From Streptomyces asiaticus (GTDB lineage: Bacteria > Actinomycetota > Actinomycetes > Streptomycetales > Streptomycetaceae): a stretch of 64,000 nt of DNA. This document shows positions 17,848-25,469 of this stretch, in pieces. The notes below the pieces were generated by a model. It ran no database searches. It saw only the letters and a list, made by a program, of their open reading frames with translations, and was not told where the DNA came from. Numbering within the stretch: the first letter of the stretch is position 1; the number at the start of each line of letters is the position of its first letter. Location: the NCBI RefSeq assembly GCF_018138715.1, contig NZ_JAGSHX010000006.1:8990001-9054000 (forward strand). The letters are read 5' to 3'. Both the position numbers and the translations under genes were made by a program.

Positions 17848-17902
17848 GCGCCCGCCACGCCGTCACCCCACACCGCGAAGGCTGACGAGCCGGGAGGCGA
17901 CC

Positions 17903-18811
17903 ATCAGTCATCTGGGAATCGACGTGGGCGGCACCAAAGTGGCGCTGCGCCTCGAACACGACGACCTGAGCATCCGCGAATCCACCTTCCGCTGGGCGGA
18001 GCCGGACGGTACGGACGCCATCACATCCGGCGGCGCCACCCGCGACCTGGAGCTGCTGGCGCGGCACATCAGGGAGCTGTGCGAGCCCGAGCGGCTCACC
18101 GGCGTCGGAGTCGCGCTGCCCGCCACCCTCGACGCCACCGGCACGGTCACCGCCTGGCCCGGCCGCCCCGGCTGGGCCGGAGTCGAGCTGCGGAGCGCGC
18201 TGTCCGCGCTCTTCGGCGAGGCCGAGGTGCGCTGCGCCGACGACGGTGATCTGGCCGCCCTCGCCGAAGCACACGAAGCGGCCTGCCCCGATCTGCTCTA
18301 CCTCGGCGTCGGCACCGGGATCGGCGGTGGCATCGTGCTGAACGGAAAGCCCGTCCCCGGTGTGGGCCGCGGCTCCTGCGAGGTCGGCCATCTGATCGTG
18401 GACCGCGACGGACCGCTGTGCGACTGCGGCCGGCGCGGCTGCGTCCAGGCGGCGGCCTCGGGCCCGGCGACCCTGCGCCGGGCGGCGCGTCGGCGGGGCG
18501 AGGAGGTGGCCTTCACCGCGCTGCGCGAGGCCGTGCGGGACGGCAAGCAGTGGGCCGTGGCGGCGCTGCGGGAGAGTGGCCGGGCCCTGGCCACGGCCGT
18601 GGCCGGTGTGTGCGAGCTGGTCCGTCCCTCGCTCGTGCTGATCGGCGGAGGGTTCGCCGCGGCGATGCCGGAGCTCGTGGCGATGGTGGCCGAGCGCACG
18701 ACGGCACTGGAGCGGCCGGGGCATCCGCTGCCACCGGTCCGGGCTGCGACACTGGGCGGGCTGTCGTCACTGCACGGCGCCGTTCTGCTGGCCAGGGGGC
18801 TGCCGGACTGA
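17903..18811 (+). CDS. rifN: Kanosamine kinase (RifN-like, ROK family), probable ATC start
   Basis: A ROK-family sugar kinase of about 302 residues. The phosphate-binding motif is GIDVGGTKVALR. LYLGVGTGIGGGIVLNG, the zinc-binding CDCGRRGCVQ segment and VLIGGGFAAAMPELV follow. RifN phosphorylates kanosamine to kanosamine 6-phosphate. The first conventional start, GTG 17924, falls inside DVGGTK and would remove its Asp and the first strand. A good GGGAGG site (17892-17897) instead points to ATC 17903, giving a normal ISHLGIDVGG N-terminus where an M would be expected. Either a rare AUC start is used or a base has mutated or been misread. The rifJ stop is 55 bases upstream. Confidence 0.85.
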   Translation: MSHLGIDVGGTKVALRLEHDDLSIRESTFRWAEPDGTDAITSGGATRDLELLARHIRELCEPERLTGVGVALPATLDATGTVTAWPGRPGWAGVELRSALSALFGEAEVRCADDGDLAALAEAHEAACPDLLYLGVGTGIGGGIVLNGKPVPGVGRGSCEVGHLIVDRDGPLCDCGRRGCVQAAASGPATLRRAARRRGEEVAFTALREAVRDGKQWAVAALRESGRALATAVAGVCELVRPSLVLIGGGFAAAMPELVAMVAERTTALERPGHPLPPVRAATLGGLSSLHGAVLLARGLPD

Positions 18812-18864
18812 TCCGGCCGCCCCTTGACCCTCACACCGTGTCAGGCGCTGAACTCGGAGCCATC

Positions 18865-19689
18865 ATGTTCACCATCGGAGACTTCGCCCGGCACGGCCGC
18901 GTCTCGGTCCGGATGCTGCGCCACTACGACGCCACCGGACTGCTGCGCCCGGCCCATGTCGACCCCGCCACCGGATACCGCTCCTACTCGGCCGCCCAGC
19001 TCAGCCGGCTGAACCGGATCATCGCGCTGAAAGAGCTCGGCTTCACCCTCCAGCAGGTGCGGGACATCGTGGACGACAAGGTCGGCACCGAGGAGCTGCG
19101 CGGCATGCTGCGGCTGCGGCGGGCCGAGCTGGAGGCCACGGTGGCCGCCACGGCGGCACGGCTGGTGCAGGTCGAGGCGAGGCTCCGGTCGATCGAGAGC
19201 GAGGGGCACATGCCCACGAACGACGTCGTCATCAAGACCCTCCCCGCGGTGCGGGTCGCGGAGCTCACCGCCACCGCCGCCGGTTTCGACCCCCAGGACA
19301 TCGGCCCGGTCATCACACCCCTCTACGACGAGCTGTTCCGGCGCCTCGACACGGCGGGCATCACCCCGACGGGCCCCGGTGTCGCGTACTACGAGGACGC
19401 CCCGGAAGGCGGTGGCGCCGTGACCGTGCACGCCGCCGTCCAGGTCTCCGCCCCGCTCCGGGACGGTGCGGACCTGAGGATCCTCGATCTGCCGCCCGTC
19501 GACCGGGCCGCGACCATCGTGCACCGTGGCCCGATGGACGCGGTGGTGCCCACGGCCCAGGCCCTGGCCCATTGGATCGACGGCAACGGCTACCGGTCGG
19601 CCGGCTATCCCCGGGAGATCAACCTGGAGTGCCCGGAGAACCGCGACGAGTGGGTCACGGAACTCCAGGCACCGGTGGTCCAGGCCTGA
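18865..19689 (+). CDS. MerR-family regulator with GyrI-like effector domain
   Basis: A 274-residue protein from ATG 18865 with GGAG seven bases upstream. The N-terminal MerR winged helix is MFTIGDFARHGRVSVRMLRHYDATGLL, followed by GYRSYSAAQLSRLNRIIALKELGF and a coiled-coil dimerisation helix. From about residue 115 a GyrI/BmrR-like small-molecule-binding domain begins (TLPAVRVAELTATA). Its end contains GNGYRSAGYPREINLECPENRDEWVTELQAPV. The family activates efflux or detoxification genes on ligand binding. It sits 53 bases after the kanosamine kinase gene on the same strand and could regulate the AHBA genes or an unseen exporter. Confidence 0.9.
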   Translation: MFTIGDFARHGRVSVRMLRHYDATGLLRPAHVDPATGYRSYSAAQLSRLNRIIALKELGFTLQQVRDIVDDKVGTEELRGMLRLRRAELEATVAATAARLVQVEARLRSIESEGHMPTNDVVIKTLPAVRVAELTATAAGFDPQDIGPVITPLYDELFRRLDTAGITPTGPGVAYYEDAPEGGGAVTVHAAVQVSAPLRDGADLRILDLPPVDRAATIVHRGPMDAVVPTAQALAHWIDGNGYRSAGYPREINLECPENRDEWVTELQAPVVQA

Positions 19690-19727
19690 CGGCCGGGGCC
19701 GCTCAGCCGGACGGCCGGACGAGGTGG

Positions 19728-21143
19728 TCAGGAGGCCTGTGAGCGGCTCCTTCTGCGGGGGCGGCCCGCCCCGGGCGACTCGGTGCGCGGGTCCACCCCC
19801 AGCTGCTTCAGCTGTTCGAAATCGGCCGTGTCCATCTTCTCCAGGATCTCCAACTGCCGGGCCAGGGCGTCGGTCTGTCCCTCGACATCGTCATGCCGTC
19901 TGAGCGCGGCCGCCGTGGTGATGTGGAAGCGGGCCAGGGCCACCTTCAGACTGCGGCTCTCCAGGATCATCCGGTAGCGGGTCTCCTCCGCCAGCGCGTC
20001 CTGCACCGACCGGACCGGCCGGGCGAAGAACAACGTGACGATCTGCCCCACCCCGAGCGCGCCGAGCACGGCGGGGCTCTGCCACCCGATACGGTCCGGG
20101 AGGAAGACCCCGACGAGCGACAGCAGAAGCGCGCTGGCCAGCAGACAAGTGCCCAGCCCCAGCAGGAACGTGCTGGCGAAGCCCACCGTGTGCTGCGCTC
20201 GCCGGAGGCGTTCCGCGGTCTGGATGCGATAGTCCCGCATCCTGGCGTCCTCGTAGGACAGGATGCCCTGCTTGTCCTGGATGTACGAGGAGTAGCCCAC
20301 GAACTCCGCGTCCCCGCCACGGGACAGCGGCCGGTCGTCGTCCGGCCGCGAGCCCAGGAAACGGGCCAGCTCCGCCAGACCGATCATCACCTCCGTGTGC
20401 AGCACACGCTGGCAGAAGTCCAGGGCCATCAGATGGCGCTCCAGGGTCCTGCTGGCGGTGAGCGCGTCCGAGACGACGAGCTGCCGCACGTCGTAGCGGG
20501 AGCGGATACCGGTCAGCAGCAGCTGGACCTTGATGTCGGTGAGGACACCGATCACCACGACATGCGTGGTCTCCTGCCGTCCGTCGCCCAGCAGACCGTC
20601 CAGCAGCGTCGTCAGCGGCGCCGGTTCGCTGAGGTCGGGACGTCCGCCGGAGCTGTGCTGGAAGTCGAAGAGGGTGTTGGACCGCACATGGTGGACGCGG
20701 AGTCTCCCGCCCCAGCCGTCCTCGGCGTCCGCGGGCGCGCGCAGATCCGGGGCCAGCACGTCCGTGAGCCCGTCGACGTACGCCGCCCCCCAGGTGCCGG
20801 CCTCGCAATGCGCACCGTACTGCCTGCGCTCCAGGTCGTACGCCTCTCCCGGGACATGCCAGTCACGGATGTTGATCAGATGCAGGACCCCGTCCCCGTG
20901 GCCGCGCATCCGGGAGCCCACGGTGGCGTCGAGGAAGCGGGCCAGTGGCGAACGGAGCAGCTCCGCCTCGGACAGAACCCGGCGGTGGCCCTCCGTGCGG
21001 AGGGACGCACCGCTCTCGCTGTCCAGCAGCAGCTTGGAGACCGCGCTGTCCGGCAGGGACAACTGGCAGTCCAGATTGAGGAAGAAGTCGTTCTGTAGAC
21101 ACTGTGTGATGAGCACGTACTGCGACGGTGCCGTGGGCTCCAT
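19728..21143 (-). CDS. Degenerate isochorismatase-fold protein with C-terminal membrane segment
   Basis: A 471-residue protein from ATG 21143 with a GGGGTGG site. Residues 1-240 follow the isochorismatase-like (cysteine hydrolase) fold: QNDFFLNLD, the CEAGTWGAAYVDGL segment, VVVIGVLTDIKVQLLLTG and LVVSDALTA. The catalytic residues are not conserved: the Asp before QNDF is Cys (CLQNDF), the Lys after the PGTWG segment is Arg (HHVRSNTLFDF) and the nucleophile Cys is Lys (TDIKV). Two hydrophobic helices follow near residues 320-370 (FASTFLLGLGTCLLASALLL; SPAVLGALGVGQIVTLFFA), then a charged helical tail. It is probably a binding or sensory pseudoenzyme. It is last in a four-gene minus-strand operon of the island. 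Confidence 0.75.
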   Translation of the reverse strand: MEPTAPSQYVLITQCLQNDFFLNLDCQLSLPDSAVSKLLLDSESGASLRTEGHRRVLSEAELLRSPLARFLDATVGSRMRGHGDGVLHLINIRDWHVPGEAYDLERRQYGAHCEAGTWGAAYVDGLTDVLAPDLRAPADAEDGWGGRLRVHHVRSNTLFDFQHSSGGRPDLSEPAPLTTLLDGLLGDGRQETTHVVVIGVLTDIKVQLLLTGIRSRYDVRQLVVSDALTASRTLERHLMALDFCQRVLHTEVMIGLAELARFLGSRPDDDRPLSRGGDAEFVGYSSYIQDKQGILSYEDARMRDYRIQTAERLRRAQHTVGFASTFLLGLGTCLLASALLLSLVGVFLPDRIGWQSPAVLGALGVGQIVTLFFARPVRSVQDALAEETRYRMILESRSLKVALARFHITTAAALRRHDDVEGQTDALARQLEILEKMDTADFEQLKQLGVDPRTESPGAGRPRRRSRSQAS

Positions 21144-21192
21144 CGCCACCCCCCGTGGGTCTCCGTATGTCTTCTCGGCGTGCCGCACGCCC

Positions 21193-22719
21193 TCAGCGCG
21201 GCAGCAGCGGCCACTGACTGGACAGCCGCATGGCGGCCTCCGTGACCGCGGGATCGCCGGACTCCATGGCCACGCCGTCCAGGTAGGCGTGGGCCGCCGC
21301 CTCGTACAGCTCGTCGACCGCGTAGAGCCGCTCCTCATGGGCCGCGCGGCGGGCGCCCGCGCGGGCGCCCACGGTGGCCTCGGCCTCCCTGGCGCGCTCG
21401 GAGCCGGCGAGATCCGTCTCGATGTCCCGCTCCAGCTCCCGCAGCCGCTCGGCCGTGGTCCGGTACGCCGCCAGATACGGATGCTCCTCGCCCAGCCCGA
21501 TCAGGAAGGCGATGCCACCGGAGAGCAGCAGCAGCGCGATGAACATCCAGGACACGCTGTGCGGGTCCAGGTGCAGGGACTCGATGAGGCTCGGGGGATT
21601 GCTCACGCTGTCCCCGACATCCGCGGCCACATCGGGCGGCAGATCGAGCGGAGGCTCCTCCCGGAACGCCACCTTGGCCCGCAGATCCCCCAACGCCCAG
21701 GCGCCGTACGCCCATATGCCCAGCAGGGCGAGGGCGGGCACGGACGACAGCCGGACCGCGCCGGTGGCCGAGCGCCGCCGCAGCATCCAGCCCGCGATAT
21801 GCGGGGCGAGGATCATCGCCACCGCCACGGCCACCATGAGGCTGTAGGAGAGCAGATCGGCGAACCGCCCGACACCGTGCAGATTCTCGAACACCGAGTA
21901 GTAGACGGGCAGTTCGACCACGATCAGGGCGGCAAGCACCCCGAACTTCATCCAGCGCGGCATACCGGGGCGCGCCGCCGCACCCTCCCACGCCGCCCTG
22001 GTGGACAGGGCACGCTGGGCCGCGTCCGCCTCCGCCACCGGATCGTGGTCGGACACCGCCTGCCAGCGGGCGTGGCCACCGGTGGTCTCCGGCTCGTCCT
22101 CGGGCCGCGTGGCGCCCGGCCGTTCGGGACCGGTGGTGTCGCCTGCGTCGGCGGGCAGACGGGCACGCAGCCACCGGCGCTCGAAACCGCCCCGTACGGT
22201 GTCGCGGAAGGTCTGCCACCGGTCGGCCCGCCGCGCCAGCCGGTCCAGCTGGTCGATGGTCACCGACTGCTGCTGCTCCAGGGCGGCCCGCTGCCGGCCC
22301 GCGCGCTCCAGCCGGACTCCGGCGGCGGTGGCGGCCGCCCGCACCCGGCTCGCCTCCAGCGCGCCGTCCTCCTCGGCCCGGGCCTGCTCCTCGGCGAGCC
22401 GGTGTCTGACCTTGTTGCGCAGACTGGCCAGCTCGGCGAAGTAGGACACCCGGTCGGGACTGGCCAGCACCCAGGGGTCGAAGACCTTGCGCGAGGCCGC
22501 CGAGGCGCCGTGCTTGCGCGCCCGGTCCAGCAGCCAGGCACTGTCACCGGCCCGGATGACATCCGAGGCGACGGGCTCGGGCTGCGGCAGCGCCCCGTCG
22601 GGGAACCGCCGCGCGGCGGTCCGCCCGCCGCGCCGCCCGCGGTCCGCGTCGGCCCTGCGGCGGCGCAGCCTCAGCCGCCGCGGTGCCTCGTCGTCACCGG
22701 CGGTAGGTGGTGTGGACAT
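21193..22719 (-). CDS. Coiled-coil multi-pass membrane protein of the conflict island
   Basis: A 508-residue protein from ATG 22719 (GGAGG and AAGG upstream), overlapping the end of the lipoprotein gene by 26 bases. An arginine-rich N-terminus precedes a helical, probably coiled-coil segment (about 90-170). Four hydrophobic helices follow: FGVLAALIVVELPVYYSVF, SLMVAVAVAMILAPHIAGW, VPALALLGIWAYGAWALG and WMFIALLLLSGGIAFLIG. A second helical region (RTTAERLRELERDIETDLAGS) comes last. No enzymatic motif is visible. It may scaffold the neighbouring VWA-like lipoprotein and isochorismatase-fold protein at the membrane; that is inference from operon structure. Confidence 0.75.
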   Translation of the reverse strand: MSTPPTAGDDEAPRRLRLRRRRADADRGRRGGRTAARRFPDGALPQPEPVASDVIRAGDSAWLLDRARKHGASAASRKVFDPWVLASPDRVSYFAELASLRNKVRHRLAEEQARAEEDGALEASRVRAAATAAGVRLERAGRQRAALEQQQSVTIDQLDRLARRADRWQTFRDTVRGGFERRWLRARLPADAGDTTGPERPGATRPEDEPETTGGHARWQAVSDHDPVAEADAAQRALSTRAAWEGAAARPGMPRWMKFGVLAALIVVELPVYYSVFENLHGVGRFADLLSYSLMVAVAVAMILAPHIAGWMLRRRSATGAVRLSSVPALALLGIWAYGAWALGDLRAKVAFREEPPLDLPPDVAADVGDSVSNPPSLIESLHLDPHSVSWMFIALLLLSGGIAFLIGLGEEHPYLAAYRTTAERLRELERDIETDLAGSERAREAEATVGARAGARRAAHEERLYAVDELYEAAAHAYLDGVAMESGDPAVTEAAMRLSSQWPLLPR

Positions 22720-23485
22720 GTGCCTTCACCCTCCCCTCCAGAAGCTCCGTCCAGAAGGAGTTGAACTGCTCGTACCGGGAGGTGTCGGTGCCGTACTTCA
22801 TGCCGTAGCCCACCGGGTAGATGTCGGCGCCGGACAGCTCCGGCCTGCCGTGCGACTTCAGGAAGCCGTCGATGACGGTCCGGCGGCTCGCGGCGGTGGA
22901 CAGGTCCTGCCGCCCCAGCCGGAAGTCGGTGTCGCCCTGGTCGAAGTCGCTCACCACCAGGACGTCGAACGACGCGTCGTCGCCGGAGGGCTTGGACAGC
23001 CCGATGCGCGAAAGCCCCCCGAGCACATCGGAGCCGGGCTCCTCCTTCTGGGCACAGCGCAGCAGCTTCAGGGCGTTGGAGAGGGCCACCGCGCGCATGG
23101 TGGTGCGGGTCCGCTCGCGGTCGGCGGTCTTCGAGGTGTTCGGATCCAGATCCAGCGGGCTGACCTGGCACTTGGACGCCTCGGACACCTTGGTGATCGG
23201 GGCGAAGGACGTCTTGCGGCACTTCTTGTCCGCCAGGAACCTCTGGAGGGTGGCCTTGAGCTTGGCCTCCGCGTCGAAGCCGGTCCGGGAGGCGGCCGCC
23301 GAGCCGGAGCCGTCGACCACGACGCCACATGTCCGGGAGTAGCGTGACGGCTCGTCGGAGCCGCAGGCCGTGCCGCCCGCCGCCAGGGCGAGCGCCAGCG
23401 CGGCGGTCAGCGCGCGCCGCCGGTTCCGGCGCAGCCGGGCGTCCGGCGCCACCGGAGCGGGGTTGTGGACGGTTCGGACGGTCAT
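22694..23485 (-). CDS. VWA-like secreted lipoprotein
   Basis: A 263-residue protein from ATG 23485, which overlaps the preceding stop (ATGA) and has a GGGAGG site. A basic N-terminus, the hydrophobic stretch ALTAALALALAAGGTAC and a Cys form a lipoprotein signal. Immediately after comes TCGVVVDGSGSAAAS, whose DGSGS matches the MIDAS DxSxS of von Willebrand A domains. SFDVLVVSDFDQGD further on supports the fold. It should bind a divalent cation and a partner protein outside the membrane. VWA proteins recur in bacterial conflict systems with AAA+ ATPases; here the AAA+ partner is encoded 8 kb away in the same island. Confidence 0.78.
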   Translation of the reverse strand: MTVRTVHNPAPVAPDARLRRNRRRALTAALALALAAGGTACGSDEPSRYSRTCGVVVDGSGSAAASRTGFDAEAKLKATLQRFLADKKCRKTSFAPITKVSEASKCQVSPLDLDPNTSKTADRERTRTTMRAVALSNALKLLRCAQKEEPGSDVLGGLSRIGLSKPSGDDASFDVLVVSDFDQGDTDFRLGRQDLSTAASRRTVIDGFLKSHGRPELSGADIYPVGYGMKYGTDTSRYEQFNSFWTELLEGRVKAHVHTTYRR

Positions 23486-24168
23486 CGCGAGGTCCTCCCG
23501 TCGACGCGGTCGGTGTTCTGCCGTTCGAGTATGTGCAGCGCCCGGGAGGTGGCCGTGCGGGCGCTGTCGTCGTCGGCCAGCAGCCAGACGTCGGGCCGGT
23601 ACCAGGACCCGTCCAACTCCACCCGGCCGGGCAGCCAGTCCCCGGGCGGACGCCGGGGGAGGCGGGAGAGGTGGGGGTGGGTCTCGCGCACCGCGTCCCA
23701 GTAGCAGGCCAGTCGCTGGTTGGCCTGGTCGACGACGGCCTGGGCATGCGACCGGCACCGGTCCACGCTGGTGCGCCACTGACCCATCCAGTGGCCGTAC
23801 CGCGCGAGCGCCGCGGGCCGGGGGTCCTCCCGGACGTCGTACTGGGTGACCACGCGCACCGACTCCGCGCGCAACCGGCTGAGCAGGGCGTGCTCCCGCC
23901 CGATGAGAGCGGCGCGCATCTGCTCGGTGGCCCGGCGGACGCCGGTGCGCACCTCCATCACATACGGGGTGATCAGCAGCTCGGGAGCCGGTGGCTCGAT
24001 GGGCGGCGGGGGCGTCTTGCCCCGCTCCTCCTCGGGCGGCGCCGGGAGCGGGACGCGGGGGACGCCGCGGGCGCCGTCGCGCCGGCCCCGCCACCGGGCC
24101 GCGAAGCGGGCGGTACGGCCGAGCCTTCCCCGGCGCACCACCCCGTTGACACTGTCGCTTGTGATCAT
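23482..24168 (-). CDS. Unknown helical protein, first gene of the VWA operon
   Basis: A 228-residue protein from ATG 24168 with GGGGGA nine bases upstream. An arginine-rich N-terminus and a proline-rich linker (about 42-65) lead into a helical region (VMEVRTGVRRATEQMRAALIG, then HWMGQWRTSVDRCRSHAQAVV). An ending with WLPGRVELDGSWYRPDVWLLADDD may be a small beta unit. I recognise no family. It has no signal peptide or clear membrane helix. Translation is coupled to the lipoprotein gene by an ATGA overlap. Confidence 0.7.
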   Translation of the reverse strand: MITSDSVNGVVRRGRLGRTARFAARWRGRRDGARGVPRVPLPAPPEEERGKTPPPPIEPPAPELLITPYVMEVRTGVRRATEQMRAALIGREHALLSRLRAESVRVVTQYDVREDPRPAALARYGHWMGQWRTSVDRCRSHAQAVVDQANQRLACYWDAVRETHPHLSRLPRRPPGDWLPGRVELDGSWYRPDVWLLADDDSARTATSRALHILERQNTDRVDGRTSR

Positions 24169-24502
24169 GGAAATGGATCCCCCGATTTCCCCGGTGCGGA
24201 AATGCCCGCTCCGGACAGCCGCATTGCGGACAGTGGAATTCCGCTTTCTCCCGCAAAGGGCTCGCAGTCGATGTGGATGACGATGGCGATGTCGTTGTCG
24301 ATTCGATTCCCTGTCAGACCGTATCGATGAGGTCGTACCCGGGAATGCTCCCCATAGGACACGATCCTGAAAACGCCCGGAAGTCGACCGGAGAACGCCC
24401 TCGTCGATGCCTGACGCCGGGTCATACTGGAACGGTTCCGGGGCCACGCCTCTTTGATCATGAATCTCGGAACACGACCTCGGGGGAATGGGAGATGGGT
24501 CG
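24169..24502. promoter_or_regulatory. Divergent intergenic region between the VWA operon and the radical SAM gene
   Basis: About 334 bases without a gene, noticeably less GC-rich than the neighbours. It must hold promoters for both directions. I see no convincing -35/-10 pair or clear palindrome. Confidence 0.5.
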
Positions 24503-25210
24503 GTGGAGAACGTTCCAGGGTGCGCGGAGCCCACGCTCCGGGTCAGCCAGACGCACTTTCCGGTGGAGACCCTGGGTCCGGGGCGGCGCCTGGGCATCTG
24601 GTCCCAGGGGTGCGGGCTGGCGTGCGCCGGCTGTATGTCCCGGCACACCTGGGAGCCGTCGGGCGGCGCCTCCCGTACGGTGTCGTCCCTGCTCGGGCTG
24701 TGGCGCGAGGCGCTGGCCCGGGGCGCCGACGGGCTGACGGTCAGCGGCGGCGAACCGCTCGACCAGCCCGGCGCCCTGGAGGCCCTGCTGGCCGGGGCGG
24801 TGCGGGCCCGCGCGGAGGCGGTGGCACCGGGCGGCCCGGCGGCGGGCCGCGAGATCGACATCCTCCTGTACACGGGATACGAGGAGGAGGAAGTGGAAGC
24901 CGACGCGGCGCGCTCCGCCGCCGTCCGCCACGCCGATGTGCTGGTGACCGGGCGCTACCGGGTGGCCGAGCCCACCGCCCTGGTGTGGCGCGGCTCGGCC
25001 AACCAGCGCATGCGGCCGCGTACGGCGCGGGGGCGGGCGCGTTACCAGGAGCATCTGGCCCGTACGGAGAGCGGGCCGCGTCTGCAGATGGTCGAGGGGG
25101 ACGGCGATGTGCGGCTCTACGGAGTGCCGCGGCGCGGCGAACTGGTCGCGCTGGAGCGTCGGTTGCGGCGGGCGGGAATCGCCCTCACCGCTGCGAGCTG
25201 GCGCCCCTGA
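24503..25210 (+). CDS. NrdG-like 4Fe-4S / radical SAM activating-enzyme homologue, orphan
   Basis: About 235 residues from GTG 24503, with GGGAG eight bases upstream; ATG 24488 would add five residues. The cluster motif is GCGLACAGCMSRHTW, i.e. CxxxCxxC, in the WSQGCGLACAGC context of anaerobic ribonucleotide reductase activases and related 4Fe-4S single-cluster proteins. VSGGEPLDQP follows as the SAM-binding GGEP motif, and ILLYTGYEEEEVE is also typical. No NrdD or other glycyl-radical enzyme is nearby, so its target is unknown. It sits between the VWA operon and a macro-domain gene, and is probably a modifying component of the island. Confidence 0.82.
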   Translation: MENVPGCAEPTLRVSQTHFPVETLGPGRRLGIWSQGCGLACAGCMSRHTWEPSGGASRTVSSLLGLWREALARGADGLTVSGGEPLDQPGALEALLAGAVRARAEAVAPGGPAAGREIDILLYTGYEEEEVEADAARSAAVRHADVLVTGRYRVAEPTALVWRGSANQRMRPRTARGRARYQEHLARTESGPRLQMVEGDGDVRLYGVPRRGELVALERRLRRAGIALTAASWRP

Positions 25211-25469
25211 GCGGGGGCGCCGACCCGGCTGGTACGGCGCGTGGCCGGTGGGTCGGCAGGGTGTGCGGCCGGTCGGTCGACAGGGCACGCGGCCGCTCGG
25301 TCGGCGCGGTGTGCGGCGGGTCCGGCGGCTGTGGTCGGGGGCGCGGCGGACCGGGCGGCTGTGGCCAGGGCCGCGGTGGGCCGGGTGGCCGTGGCTGGGG
25401 TGGCTGTCGCCGGGGCGGTCGTGGCACCGGCCGCCGTGGCCCGGGGCGCCGTGGCCTCCGCCGCTGTGC
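25211..25469. repeat. G-rich low-complexity intergenic stretch
   Basis: This 259-base gap between convergent genes consists of imperfect repeats of GGTCGGC-, GGCGG- and GGCCGTGGC-type units with strong strand asymmetry (G on the plus strand). No gene is supported. It may separate transcripts. Confidence 0.5.

Noticed and set aside
22694..23485. Reading the VWA-like lipoprotein as a plain substrate-binding lipoprotein
   Set aside because: The DGSGS MIDAS motif directly after the lipobox and the operon setting fit a VWA fold better, although the domain call still needs a profile search.
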